Below, piece after piece: positions 49,701 through 56,109 of a stretch of 64,000 nt of DNA (position 1 is the stretch's first letter; the number at the start of each line of letters is the position of its first letter). Origin of the DNA: Sebastes aleutianus (taxonomy: Eukaryota; Chordata; Actinopteri; Perciformes; Sebastidae); contig CAKAKS010000004.1 in NCBI GenBank assembly GCA_916700875.1, forward strand, positions 14,487,444-14,551,443, read 5' to 3'. The position numbers and the translations under genes are program-made. The notes under the pieces are model-generated. The model ran no database searches. It saw only the letters and a list, made by a program, of their open reading frames with translations, and was not told where the DNA came from.

Positions 49701-52032
49701 AGAGCCCCCTGCTTTCTCCCCGCATGGCCCACACGCAGTCCCCGATGATGCAGCAGGGCCAAGGAAACGCTGCTTTCCAGGGCTCCCCTGACATGAACGG
49801 CTGGCCACAGGGCAACATGGGAGGCAACAGGTAAAGATGGATACAACTTCCTCTCAAATAAACCCTTAGGCTGCATTCACACAAGATCAGGCGTTGTGCG
49901 GACGTCTGGGCGATTCAGTTTAACGGCCCATTAACTTTCGTTCCCCTTAAGGCTGGGTTGTACAGCTCTGGATCGCCGGTTACAAGATTGGCCACCGCAG
50001 CATGGTACAAATTTGCCTAAATGTAAAGACAAAAAACGGAGCTCATGTTGTAGCCACAGCTTACTCACTGACTCTATGTCAACCTTATACTTCCTTTCCA
50101 CATCCCCAGGGGTTAAAGCTATTTGGATTTTGGTCTATAAAATGGTGAAAAATTTCGATCAGTGTTTCCCAAAGCCCAAGATGATGTCCTCAAATGTCTT
50201 GTTTTGTTCAAAGATATTCAGTTTACTGTCATAAAAGAGTAAAGAACCCAGAAAATATTCCCATTTTAGAAGCTGGAATCAGATAATTTTAACTCAATTA
50301 CTCAACTTGAATTACTCAAACCGATTAATCGATTATCAAAATAGTTGCCGATCAATTTAATAGTTGATAACTAATTGATTAATTATAGCAGCTCTTATAT
50401 TTTCTGCTAGTTTCAGTAGTCAAAAAATGCTATGAATTATATGCATGCTTCTTGGAAATGTCAAACTGTGAATGATTTTAAAGGACTTCTCAGGTTCCAA
50501 TAGAGGAAAGGAACTTTTCTGCTCCTCTAGTAAAATGTTTGAGCTCACCCATGTTGATCAGCGTCTTTGCTTTCTCCTCCTCCTCCTCTTCCTCTCCCCA
50601 GTATGTTCTCACAGCAGCAGGCATCGCCGCAGTTCACCCAGCAGAGTAACAGCAACATGTACAACGGCAACGGCATGAACCTCAACAACGTCTCCATGGC
50701 CAGCAACATGGCAACCAGCAGCATGAGCAGCATGGGCCAGATGGTCGGACAGATGAGTGTCACGTCCATGGCCTCAGGGCCCTCACCCGGCTTGCCCTCC
50801 ATGGGGCAAGAACAGGTAAATACCGGGCCGATCCGGACACATTCATTCTCTCAATGGGGTAAAAATGAAGATGCTTTTGAAACTGGTGGAAGCTAAAATA
50901 ACCTTTAATTTAATTTTAGAGAAATCATCGCTGTTTTAAGGCGTTTCACAGCATGGCCAGACCAAATTAGAGGTCGTGGAGAGGCCCAGTAATATCTTTA
51001 CATTAGCCCTCTATAATATAAGTCAGACACTTTCAGACTTAGAGGTTAACAAACTGGACCCTTTAACAGTTTTACACAGTAATCGGGGGACCAAGAAAAA
51101 CTAAAAGGCTCGTCTTTCTTTCTCCGCACTCCCGGCTGCCTATGTCTGCGTTTGTCTTATCGTAAGACCCTAAGTGTTTGGGTACACTTATTGAACAGGC
51201 GTGCTAGTGAATAATTTACTCAGTAGTTTACGTAACTCCTCTAGCTGGAGTTCTGATACTTCACTTGAACTTAGAGGACAATGATGTAATTAGCAGCGGG
51301 CACTTTAGAGCCAGACCATTTAGACTATATAGGCGGTACTGTATGATGTCTAAAGGCTGGCCTGTCTGGACTTCGGACACATCAGCTGGAAAACTTGACT
51401 CCTTACGGCACAGATCTGTCAAACCTCAAACTCTCTTTACACACAAACATAATAAGATTTGATTTGGCGCGATGACAAGTCAGACTTTCATTTGCGTAAC
51501 ACCTGACCTCAGTCGCTCCATGAAATTTAGGTAAAAGTTCAAATTCACTTTGTCTACTCTCCATTTCTGGTGAGTATTTAATGTCAACCAAGTTAATCCT
51601 TCTTCCTTTGTCTCCCTGGTACTGTGAGCTTAGTATGTGAAATGCACTGTTGCTGCCCATGATGCTTTTAAGCCCAATAAAGGGCCATGAATATTTAACC
51701 AAGGTGCTGATGTTTGATTGTCTGCACTTCAGACTGTTGTAACGTACCAGTATATCTGTCACTTGATTTATCCTCCTTCCAGGATTATAGAAATATATTG
51801 GCACTTAGATTATTTCAATTATTTACCGTTCGGCCATTAGTGCAGGCTTTTGTTGATTTACGGACTTGTTTTAGGCTTCATGGTGTGTTCCGAGATGGTT
51901 TCTAATTGTTTATAGTGTTTTTGCACATGTGGCTGATTTACAAGTTTAAGTTCAAGTGCGCATGTTGAATTGTGTAATTTATTAATTACCATCTGTGACC
52001 TGGATTTTGTTTCTCTGCAGAAATACTGTTGA
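16690..52032 (+). CDS. ncoa2: nuclear receptor coactivator 2, 20 coding exons, complete (spliced)
   Basis: This is a p160/SRC-family coactivator. It acts in the nucleus, binds agonist-bound nuclear receptors through LXXLL helices and recruits CBP/p300 and CARM1-type enzymes. Joined exons: 16690-16778, 18373-18545, 22800-22903, 26880-27057, 28593-28781, 32184-32285, 33976-34116, 34351-34498, 35218-36568, 43005-43206, 43362-43568, 44197-44406, 45267-45396, 46390-46564, 46668-46964, 47355-47432, 48347-48815, 49653-49830, 50602-50815, 52021-52032. All junctions are GT-AG and keep phase, giving 4647 nt (1548 residues plus stop); human NCOA2 has 1464. The bHLH lies at about 32-87, PAS-A from about 120, PAS-B at about 245-375, LXXLL at 667-671, 719-723 and 778-782, and AD1 at about 1096-1133. 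The start MSGVGENPSDPARAE matches the family (human MSGMGENTSDPSRAE). NCOA2 rather than NCOA1 or NCOA3 is supported by that N-terminus, the KYC end and the prdm14 neighbour. A conserved penultimate exon seems absent. Confidence 0.95.
16779..18372 (+). other. ncoa2: ncoa2 intron 1
   Basis: A GT-AG intron, half occupied by the MITE at 16832-17661. The remainder is unremarkable apart from a pyrimidine-rich stretch at about 18290-18370 leading into the acceptor. Confidence 0.85.
16832..17661. mobile_element. hAT-type MITE of the GGGCGATATGG family, in ncoa2 intron 1
   Basis: The left end TAGGGCTGGGCGATATGGCC and the right end 'gatatacatcgtcgtgttgcccagtccta'-like sequence near 17635-17660 are inverted relatives. 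The flanks ttgatttt and tcgattta match at six of eight positions. It begins only 53 bp downstream of coding exon 1. At about 830 bp it is longer than its relative at 12069. Confidence 0.55.
18373..18545 (+). CDS. ncoa2: ncoa2 coding exon 2, bHLH domain
   Basis: Encodes residues 30-88 (SPKRSNEKRNREHENKYIEE... to ...VKQIRQIKEQ), the basic helix-loop-helix region. It is nearly identical to the mammalian protein over this stretch. The acceptor is 'ctctgcag' and the donor GTAACG. The entering phase completes the AG|T serine codon. Confidence 0.95.
20375..20625. repeat. dispersed repeat with a strong internal hairpin
   Basis: The phrase 'gcgttctacggtctgttatt' and 'ctttatagcagaccgtt' recur at about 32508-32550 inside another element. 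At 20517-20613 an arm running from 'gataatgtacagctagcggg' to 'tgtgaaataaaccac' is followed, after about ten bases, by its inverted copy, giving an imperfect stem of about 43 bp. The family is unassigned. Confidence 0.55.
21792..22222. mobile_element. 431-bp piggyBac-type MITE (TTAA target site)
   Basis: TTAA flanks both ends (21788-21791 and 22223-22226). The termini AGGTACAGTGTGTAGGAT and, inverted from the right end, AGGAACAGTGTGTAACAT are near-identical inverted repeats. Repeats beginning AGG-ACAGTGTGTA are abundant in teleosts. No transposase is encoded. A related fragment lies at 43224. Confidence 0.65.
22800..22903 (+). CDS. ncoa2: ncoa2 coding exon 3
   Basis: Encodes residues 88-122, running EKAAAANEEEVQKADVSSTG to DKDALGPMMLE, the linker between bHLH and PAS-A. 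The acceptor is 'tgtcaacag' and the donor GTGGGT. It ends in phase 0. Confidence 0.95.
23801..24503. mobile_element. hAT-like MITE with TAGGGCTGAGTA / TACCGAGCCCTA ends
   Basis: The left TAGGGCTGAGTAGGTTTTGAA and right TTCAATACCGAGCCCTA are inverted relatives. The flanking octamers (gatgagag and caagagac) match at only five of eight positions. The interior has no coding potential. Confidence 0.5.
24512..24885. mobile_element. 374-bp hAT-like MITE with GGACTGCACAATA ends
   Basis: The left end aaGGACTGCACAATATG and the right end CGTGCAGCCCaa are inverted relatives. The flanks caagagac (24504-24511) and ctagagac (24886-24893) match at seven of eight positions. It lies directly beside the right end of the previous element, sharing that octamer. 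Confidence 0.55.
26263..26619. mobile_element. hAT-type MITE, inverted relative of the copy at 15631
   Basis: It begins TAGAGCTGTAAGGATTAATT and ends TTGCAGCCTTA. The interior 'ctgattccagcttcttaaat' and 'gggctttgggaaacactgat' are the reverse complement of the family consensus seen at 15631. The flanks ggtcacat and gtacacat match at six of eight positions. Confidence 0.7.
26880..27057 (+). CDS. ncoa2: ncoa2 coding exon 4, PAS-A region
   Basis: Encodes residues 123-182, running [20 protein letters not shown] to HAEFIKNLLPKSL. This is the first PAS repeat. The acceptor is 'cccctccag'; the donor lies at CTCG|GTTAGC. Confidence 0.95.
27058..28592 (+). other. ncoa2: ncoa2 intron 4
   Basis: The plus strand is markedly pyrimidine-rich from about 27480 to 27880, which keeps one frame open for 165 codons by composition alone. 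No transposon with recognisable ends was found. Confidence 0.8.
28593..28781 (+). CDS. ncoa2: ncoa2 coding exon 5
   Basis: Encodes residues 182-245 between the PAS repeats, including RRNSHTFNCRMLV and YETMQCFAVSEPKSIKEEGD. Lys240 in IKEE corresponds by alignment to the reported human SUMO acceptor K239. The acceptor is 'cccctgcag' and the donor GTATGA. Confidence 0.95.
28836..29163. mobile_element. 328-bp hAT-type MITE with perfect target duplication
   Basis: It begins TAGGGCTGTACAATTATT and ends AATTGGTGCAGCCCGA. The octamer atcatttg is exact on both sides (28828-28835 and 29164-29171). The element starts 55 bp after the end of ncoa2 exon 5. Confidence 0.8.
29767..30520. mobile_element. 754-bp hAT-type MITE of the GGGCTGTCAATCGATT family
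   Basis: The right end AATCGATTGACAGCCCTA pairs with the left end TGGGGATGTCAAAGTTAACG. The flanks gtttaaat and gtttaatt match at seven of eight positions. The interior (about 29880-30090) shares a module with the elements at 37625 and 39184. Confidence 0.65.
32184..32285 (+). CDS. ncoa2: ncoa2 coding exon 6
   Basis: Encodes residues 245-279, DFQSCLICVARRVPMKERPM to FTTRQDLQG, the start of the PAS-B region. The acceptor is 'ctcttttag'; the donor is CAAG|GTACAC. Confidence 0.95.
32286..33975 (+). other. ncoa2: ncoa2 intron 6
   Basis: Contains the hAT-like element at 32431-32810 with its nested piece. A 'ggggctgcacaattctgg' motif near 33280 resembles the end of the family at 28836 but has no partner end that I can find. 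The rest is unassigned. Confidence 0.8.
32431..32810. mobile_element. hAT-type MITE with perfect target duplication carrying a nested repeat
   Basis: Its ends aaggggtggggg and ccctccccta are inverted relatives, and atgccaat is exact on both sides (32423-32430 and 32811-32818). About 32500-32690 is not part of the host family: it is a shorter, rearranged relative of the hairpin-bearing repeat at 20375-20625. The host's outer parts (for example 'tatcgtgatttaagtatagtg') resemble the element at 39184 inverted. Confidence 0.7.
33976..34116 (+). CDS. ncoa2: ncoa2 coding exon 7
   Basis: Encodes residues 279-326, KITSLDTSLLRASMKPGWED to SFAKRHQQE. It lies in the PAS-B region and is strongly conserved with mammals. 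The acceptor is 'gtgtttag' and the donor GTAATG. Confidence 0.95.
34351..34498 (+). CDS. ncoa2: ncoa2 coding exon 8
   Basis: Encodes residues 326-375, VLRHGQAFSPIYRFSLSDGT to LYMSLHILQ, the end of the PAS-B region. The exon ends in AG with donor GTATGC; the arginine codon is completed by the next exon. Confidence 0.95.
34499..35217 (+). other. ncoa2: ncoa2 intron 8
   Basis: About 40% of this intron is the hAT-type MITE at 34818-35103, which ends 114 bp before the large exon 9. The remainder is unremarkable. Confidence 0.85.
34818..35103. mobile_element. hAT-type MITE, second copy of the 9727 family
   Basis: It begins TAGGGCTGCCCCCTCTTAG and ends GTACAGCCCTA. The interior 'atttaaagtggtgcttttgtg' region is shared with 9727-9993. 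The flanks ataatatt and ataaaaat match at six of eight positions. Confidence 0.7.
35218..36568 (+). CDS. ncoa2: ncoa2 coding exon 9, nuclear receptor interaction domain
   Basis: A single 1351-nt exon encodes residues 375-825. The first half is a Gly/Pro/Ser/His-rich linker, more Gly-rich than in human. The three nuclear-receptor boxes follow: KLLQLLTTK (LXXLL at 667-671), KILHQLLQNS (719-723) and ALLRYLLDKD (778-782). ψKxE sumoylation consensus motifs are seen at VKVE (Lys802) and VKTE (Lys812), whereas the position equivalent to human IKQE reads PKQE (Lys764). The exon starts with G completing an Arg codon and ends in phase 0 before GTTAGT. Confidence 0.96.
37475..38002. mobile_element. hAT-type MITE of the 15631 family, split by a nested element
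   Basis: The left end caggctgtagctaatgatta and the right end aatcgttgcagctcca match the family ends at 15631. The interior phrase 'gtccaaggtgacgtctttaa' is interrupted at 37624 and continues at 37811 as 'ctttaaatgtcttattttgt', as expected after an insertion. No clear outer target duplication is seen. Confidence 0.65.
37625..37810. mobile_element. 186-bp hAT-type MITE nested inside another MITE
   Basis: It begins TAGGGCTGTCAATCGATTAA and ends TTTGACAGCCCTA. The octamer ctttaaat is exact on both sides (37617-37624 and 37811-37818). It is a short relative of the element at 29767-30520. Removing it and one octamer restores the host family sequence. Confidence 0.85.
39184..39782. mobile_element. 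599-bp hAT-type MITE with TAGGGGGTGGGAATC ends
   Basis: It begins TAGGGGGTGGGAATCACC and ends ACACCCCCACCCCTA. The flanks aatttagt (39176-39183) and aatttagg (39783-39790) match at seven of eight positions. The outer parts contain repeated 'cacgata' motifs; the interior at about 39410-39610 is shared in inverted form with 29880-30090. Confidence 0.7.
43005..43206 (+). CDS. ncoa2: ncoa2 coding exon 10
   Basis: Encodes residues 826-893, starting SSELDDILNDLQNAQPQLF. The human counterpart reads SELDNLEEILDDLQN, so about three residues of the acidic motif are missing here. Also includes MDKQNIINDILQMSE, a conserved block. The acceptor is 'tctctccag'; the donor is CAACCA|GTGAGT. Confidence 0.93.
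43224..43310. mobile_element. truncated TTAA-type MITE fragment
   Basis: TTAA at 43220-43223 is followed by AGGACCAGTGTGTAACA, a relative of the terminus at 21792. The other end is not present. It begins 17 bp after exon 10, within a 155-bp intron, so much of this intron is repeat-derived. Confidence 0.45.
43362..43568 (+). CDS. ncoa2: ncoa2 coding exon 11
   Basis: Encodes residues 893-962, including RPGQPARGLPVRSVSLDMNV and a six-residue glutamine run (five CAG then CAA) near 43496-43513. The donor is ACAG|GTGGGT. Confidence 0.92.
43569..44196 (+). other. ncoa2: ncoa2 intron 11
   Basis: A 628-bp intron in which I see no repeat end, exon or other named feature. Confidence 0.8.
44197..44406 (+). 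CDS. ncoa2: ncoa2 coding exon 12
   Basis: Encodes residues 962-1032, a Gly/Pro/Met/Gln-rich stretch (GLMAQGGPRPGMQQQQQEGW through RPNSQPGPRQMLQSSMMAN). It aligns with the human RPSSQPGQRQTLQSQVMN block. The acceptor is 'gctcctccag'; the donor is AATG|GTGAGA. Confidence 0.92.
44690..45099. mobile_element. inverted-repeat MITE with GGTAACAC termini, copy 1
   Basis: Inverted arms of about 140 bp flank a central (TA)n run at about 44864-44940. Both arms contain 'aataattagtaatactata' or its complement. The right end 'ataaagtgttacc' is the inverted form of the left end of the next copy at 45513. The left tip has decayed. It lies in intron 12, upstream of exon 13. Confidence 0.55.
45267..45396 (+). 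CDS. ncoa2: ncoa2 coding exon 13
   Basis: Encodes residues 1032-1075: AQPDMDIGMVTHHFSQQQAP then NQTAPWPDSMMPIDQTAFVN. It is clearly homologous to human [22 protein letters not shown]. The acceptor is 'cctatttag' and the donor GTAAAA. Confidence 0.94.
45513..46258. mobile_element. inverted-repeat MITE with GGTAACAC termini, copy 2
   Basis: The left part (ggtaacactttaaaataacc, then ttataaatggtaaattgata) is matched in inverted orientation by about 46080-46258 (ending taccatttataaatgatgg). Arms of about 150 bp surround roughly 400 AT-rich bp. It lies in intron 13, just downstream of exon 13. Confidence 0.6.
46390..46564 (+). CDS. ncoa2: ncoa2 coding exon 14, activation domain 1
   Basis: Encodes residues 1075-1133. 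It includes DEGALMSQLYTALKDFDGLE and EIDRALGIPALVEQ, the CBP/p300-binding AD1 helices (human LLDQLYLALRNFDGLEEID). The first Leu-Leu of human is Leu-Met here. The acceptor is 'ctctgcccag' and the donor GTGAGA; it ends in phase 0. Confidence 0.96.
46668..46964 (+). CDS. ncoa2: ncoa2 coding exon 15
   Basis: Encodes residues 1134-1232: NQTLEPDQFPQDPSMMIDQK through RLQLQHRLQSQQ. It is Pro/Met/Gln-rich, as expected for the region downstream of AD1. The acceptor follows a pyrimidine run (ctgtttcag) and the donor is GTACAT. Confidence 0.95.
46965..47354 (+). other. ncoa2: ncoa2 intron 15
   Basis: A 390-bp intron with a T16 run at about 47018-47033 and no other feature I can name. Confidence 0.8.
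47355..47432 (+). CDS. ncoa2: ncoa2 coding exon 16
   Basis: A 26-codon symmetric exon (phase 0 at both ends), residues 1233-1258: NRQPMMTQMSSVSNVNLPLR then ASNPNQ. Human NCOA2 has the matching [20 protein letters not shown] block. Confidence 0.95.
47433..48346 (+). other. ncoa2: ncoa2 intron 16
   Basis: A 914-bp intron. The phrase 'aatatggcggaccctccac' near 48133 looks like part of a dispersed repeat, but I could not define ends. Nothing else was identified. Confidence 0.75.
48347..48815 (+). CDS. ncoa2: ncoa2 coding exon 17, Gln- and Ser-rich activation region
   Basis: Encodes residues 1259-1415. It starts GTINAQMLAQRQRELLSNHL, followed by a Gln-rich segment (QQQQQAQQVQQQR) and the conserved SNPRIPQANPQQFPYPPSYG. 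After that comes a Pro-rich stretch and a serine run (SSSSSTSSSSS) not found in the human protein as I know it. This falls in the C-terminal AD2 region associated with methyltransferase recruitment. The acceptor is 'cacctccag'; the donor is TCAG|GTACTG. Confidence 0.95.
48816..49652 (+). other. ncoa2: ncoa2 intron 17
   Basis: An 837-bp intron with a short (TG)n-like stretch near 48866-48895 and no repeat ends or exon recognised. Confidence 0.8.
49653..49830 (+). CDS. ncoa2: ncoa2 coding exon 18
   Basis: Encodes residues 1415-1474. The core reads [20 protein letters not shown] followed by DMNGWPQGNMGGN, matching human [20 protein letters not shown]. The acceptor is 'cccaccacag'; the donor is AACAG|GTAAAG. 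Confidence 0.95.
49831..50601 (+). other. ncoa2: ncoa2 intron 18
   Basis: Contains the truncated hAT-type copy at 50121-50397. The rest is unremarkable. Confidence 0.8.
50121..50397. mobile_element. left-truncated hAT-type MITE of the 15631 family
   Basis: It contains 'cagtgtttcccaaagcccaa' and 'gatattcagtttactgtcat' in family order and ends with 'atagcagctctta'. The left terminal repeat is missing; the copy begins inside the family at 'atttggattttggtctataa'. Confidence 0.6.
50602..50815 (+). CDS. ncoa2: ncoa2 coding exon 19
   Basis: Encodes residues 1474-1545: SMFSQQQASPQFTQQSNSNM to SPGLPSMGQEQ, Met/Ser/Asn/Gln-rich as in the human protein. It ends EQ in phase 0 with donor GTAAAT. In human NCOA2 the following residues are VNDPALRGG..., which are not encoded here. 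Confidence 0.94.
50816..52020 (+). other. ncoa2: ncoa2 intron 19
   Basis: A 1205-bp intron. Scanned specifically for a 90-nt phase-0 exon like the mammalian VNDPALRGGNLFPNQ segment, and none was seen. No repeat ends were recognised. Confidence 0.7.
52021..52032 (+). CDS. ncoa2: ncoa2 coding exon 20, last three codons and stop
   Basis: The acceptor 'tttctctgcag' is followed by AAA TAC TGT TGA (Lys-Tyr-Cys-stop), exactly the last three residues and stop of human NCOA2 (...RKYC). The reading phase from exon 19 is correct. The same exon continues as the 3' UTR. Confidence 0.9.
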   Translation, partial: KYC

Positions 52033-52660
52033 CCCTCATGGAGTTGTTAACCTGAACCTCAGTGATCAGCTGGAGCAAGGAGCGCGTCGGCCCTTTAAAA
52101 ATTGTACAAACATGTAACCAACCGACTGCCCCTTGAGCCAGCCAGGCCGTGCCCTGACCCCGTCTCCCCAGCCCAGGTTTGCCGTCTGTCCCAGCTGGGC
52201 CTCTTCGGCCGCCCCGGAGGAGCCCGGCCCCGAACAGACAACGGGAGATTGAGGAGGGCTGGGGAGGGATGGTGGATTCTCTGTCCAACATGCCTAACCC
52301 CTCCTGGAGGAGAGCCTTGTGATGAGCCAGTCTGTCTGCCTGTCCAGCTGCATTCACCGTAGTGTGACTTACTGTAGGCCTCCCGGTGGGGGACATTGAC
52401 CTAAGGGGGGGCAGCAGTGGGTGGGATCCCTTGTTCTGATGAATGTATTCCTCTCAGTGGACAGCGGCCATTTACAATCTCATCTCAAAAAAAAAAAAAT
52501 GACGTACACTGATTTTTTCTTTTCTCACACATTTGTGACATTTCCACATAGTTCCAAAATGGCAGCAAAGACTCCACGTTGTGTTCAAATCCATGGACGG
52601 AGCTCAAACACTTAGCCGGTTTTGCCTTTTTTTGCTGTTCTTTATTTTATTATTATTTTA

Positions 52661-52661
52661 G

Positions 52662-52696
<35 letters not shown>
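52661..52696 (+). repeat. (GTT)12 microsatellite in the ncoa2 3' UTR
   Basis: An uninterrupted GTT run of 36 bases, likely length-polymorphic. Confidence 0.9.
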
Positions 52697-52697
<1 letters not shown>

Positions 52698-53589
52698 TTC
52701 TTGTCGTGAGAATTTAAGATGTAGAATGAAGATATGGTTGAAAAAACTGATCTTGAAAAAACACTGCAGAAGAATGGTTTGAGTGGAAATGGTGATTTGT
52801 ATGATTAGACTAATTTAGTCAAGAGGTTTATATAGTGTATTAAATTAAGTTTTATTTTTCTGTATAGATTCATTTTAATTATTGTAGATTCTTTATCCTA
52901 GTAGCAACAAGAAAAAAAGATTTCTAAAAGTGTGAAAGAGGCACTTTTTTTTATAATTTTAACAGTAATGGTTGTATTCTTTTCTGAGAAGATTCTTCTA
53001 TTAACCTGAATTATGGATTATACTTTGGTCCTGTAGTTTCAGAAGAAGATGTCAAAATCATATATGGTTTAAAAATGAATTACAGAGATTGTACATACCA
53101 ATAAGTAAAACATTTTCTTTCCTATTTATTTTATTCCTTAGGGTTTTGGTTCCCCCGTCTGGTCACAAACTGCCTCTTGAAGCAGAGCAGGGTTTTTTTT
53201 GTTTCTTTTTGGGAAGTGGAGTGGGAGCCTTCACGTTCTGGTACGATGCAGACGGGTGCGAGTGGGAGGTCGGGGAGGGGTTGTAAGGGGGTGTGCTGTG
53301 TATACAGTGTACAGATTATCGCTTGCTTCTCTGCCTTTAGCATAGAACACCACAAAAAAAGAAAGAAAAAAAAAAAAGACAAATCCAACACAGCCATACA
53401 ATAACTCAAAAAAAAAAATAACAGAAGTGTGCTTTCTATGTTGTCTGGAGTGAAAAATGCTTCATACAAGCTGCTAGGTGCAAACTGTTCTGGTGTGATG
53501 TAAACAAGCAATAACGATTACTTGAGAATCTCTTGGGGTTGTTTTTTTGTTTTTGTTTTTTTTTTGTAATTTTTGTACAGTTTCCTGAA

Positions 53590-53595
53590 AATAAA
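53590..53595 (+). other. ncoa2: proximal polyadenylation signal candidate
   Basis: AATAAA in the context 'cctgaaaataaaaaggacac', with a T-rich stretch upstream and 'acacatttttgctcc' downstream. Use would give a 3' UTR of about 1.6 kb. Confidence 0.45.
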
Positions 53596-55305
53596 AAGGA
53601 CACATTTTTGCTCCACGTTTGGATGCAGTATTAAACACAGTTTTTTATTGCAGTTTGTACCAAGAAAGTCTACATCATCCACACACAGCGTTCCTATTAG
53701 ATTATGCAGCGTTGGCCGAGGCCTCCGGAGAGGGAAGTAAGTTTGTGGTCCCCTTGTTGACACACGCCCTCTCTGCCTCCAGCCACTCTTCTATAGCAGA
53801 GGTCAGAGTTAAGACTGCGCGCTTCATGAGCCCTGCTCTGACAAGACACTTAGCCATATTTTATGACCTCAGGCAGTTAGTTCAACTATAAAGTGTTCAG
53901 TAATGACATGCTATTCTTGTGCCCCAGTAGGGGTTTGGTTTAACCTTCACAAGATCGAAAGCAAGTCATCTTCTCTAACCTCAAAAAAAAAATACATTTT
54001 CCTCAAAAAAAAACTAAACTTTTTATAACTATTTTAACCCTGCAGGACAGACTTGGAGCAAGCCAAATAATCCTCACCTTTCAATTGGATTTCTGAATTC
54101 AACCAGCTTTTATTTTCATAGTGAGAGACGACCTGTTGTTAGCTTTGAGGCCCACTGAAAAAAATGAAATTTATGATGTCACTTAACAGGGTCCTAATGT
54201 AGATGTTGCAACGTAAAACAGGAAGAGAGTCATTCTGAATGTATTGTCTTTAAAGGCCTAAGGATGTGACTGATGGTGTTTTATCTCAACATGTTGACAA
54301 CGTGGTGTTGTACAGTCGCACCGCGCTCTTCTCAGCATTTAGATATAGGAAGTTGCCCGTTGTTGCTTCTTTTTTTTTTGCTTCTTGTGTATATGGAATT
54401 TGAAGCTGTAGCAACAAGTCAACTTTGGGACAAAAAGTCTGCATTAATGTTTTGGTTTGTCATCATTGCAGATGTCCTGCAGTTGTCTTGCTGTGCAGGA
54501 GATCACACTTTGTTTTGATAAATGCTGTTTTGATTGTGCAGAACAAGCCTTTTTGAGCCATTTTAAAAGGATGATCCACAGCCCTTTGCAAATTTCCAAA
54601 GATTGTCAAGATTTTGAAAAAGCCATGTGGTAGCAATGCATTTTTTAGCATTTATAATGAGGACAGGTGCAAATAAATGCCCCTTACAAATATCCAGGCT
54701 TTGGACCCACTAAACGAAAAAATATTTTTCTTTTCTCTTTAACTTATTTTAAGTTTTGAAGAACTTTAAATGCCCTTTTGTATTGTCTGCCAATTTCTTA
54801 GAGCTAAGATGCAACCTTGAAATGCTAAAAACCCTAGCATAATGCCTTAGATTTCGTCCGTTCTCGTTCTTGTACATTACACCGCTGTCTGTATAAATTT
54901 GTATAATGACTTGTGTACAATATTGAATGGGTGCATCATCGCTCGGTCACAGTTGAACTGTCCCTCATCATTGCTCTCTGTTCTGTGTTGGGTTGAAGAC
55001 TCTGTTATTTCATTTCCCCCCCTCCCTCACTGTTTGTATGGAAAAGATGATACATAGGGATATTGAAGCAATATGTAATATACTATATGGACTTTCTGAA
55101 GAAAGCTTACTGTTGTGTTTTCTCCCCCTCCCCAGATATTTTTTTTCTGCATTGTTCACAGGAATCACACTGTATACCTGCATCCACCTTTGTACCCCTA
55201 GTGTGTGTGAGCGTTTTATGCAAAATTAGATATACAAGAGAAGTTAAAACCACAGTTATGCAAGTTGTGAACTAATATGGCTTCGCTGATGCTATTTGCC
55301 TTGTA

Positions 55306-55311
55306 AATAAA
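55306..55311 (+). other. ncoa2: distal polyadenylation signal
   Basis: AATAAA within 'ttgccttgtaaataaagaat', followed by 'ctgttattgcag' and then a sharp change to AT-rich intergenic sequence. The overlapping TGTAAATA (55302-55309) is also a Pumilio-type consensus. Confidence 0.65.
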
Positions 55312-56109
55312 GAATTCTGTTATTGCAGTATTTAATCGCGTGACTTTTATTTCATGTGATTGACAAAAAAAGTATTTATTAAAATATTTTATTTATATTT
55401 AAAAATATATTTTTAATATAATATATTTTTTATATTTTTAAATATTTGATATATATTTTTTTTAAATGCATTGTATTTAAAAACATAAAAATGAATAAGT
55501 AATATGTTTAGCTTTATGGACTAAAACGGCTTGAAACAATAATTTAAAAAAGTATAGAAATAGCTTAAATAAAGCTGACTTGGGTTGTTTTGGGTCATTT
55601 AATGCAAATATTCCAAAAATTAATGATTTAAATACATTAATAAGTTGATTTATTTGATGTTTTATTGGGACAAGCATGCACCAATTTTGCTTGCAATACC
55701 TTTCTATAACTGAGCCTTTATACAAATACAAAACTCAACAAGAAAATACATTCAAAGTAGCTCAAAACACCAAAGTATTGATAGAGATTCGTTTCAATTT
55801 TACGCATTTTCTTAATGAATTTTGGTGCAGTGAGAGAGATGAAGCAGATAAACGCCTCTTTTCTCTCTTCCTAATTCACCACATCCAAGTTATAACACAC
55901 ATCTCTACTCCACAGGAGGTCCTCCAGATACCATCTTATCCAGTGTGTGTGTGTTTGTGTGTTGGGGTGGGGGTCCTCATATGGAAATGTTTGGGAACCT
56001 CATTGTAGCAGAGACTGGATGCTGTGGAGAAGTTACCAGGGTGGGTTGTCCCTGAGAGAAAATCTCCCTCTGGGGGCATTGAGATGCATGAGGTCCAGCT
56101 GATTCCTGA

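Larger units (their letters stand above)
52033..55330 (+). other. ncoa2: ncoa2 3' UTR
   Basis: No coding pattern follows the stop. The stretch has a (GTT)12 run (52661-52696), several A or T runs and two candidate polyadenylation signals (53590 and 55306). A 3' UTR of about 3.3 kb is normal for this gene family. The exact cleavage site, probably about 55325-55345, is inferred. Confidence 0.75.

Noticed and set aside
49960..50020. GC-balanced stretch after ncoa2 exon 18 considered as an extra exon
   Set aside because: No acceptor-donor pair encloses an in-phase reading frame, and exon 19 joins exon 18 correctly.
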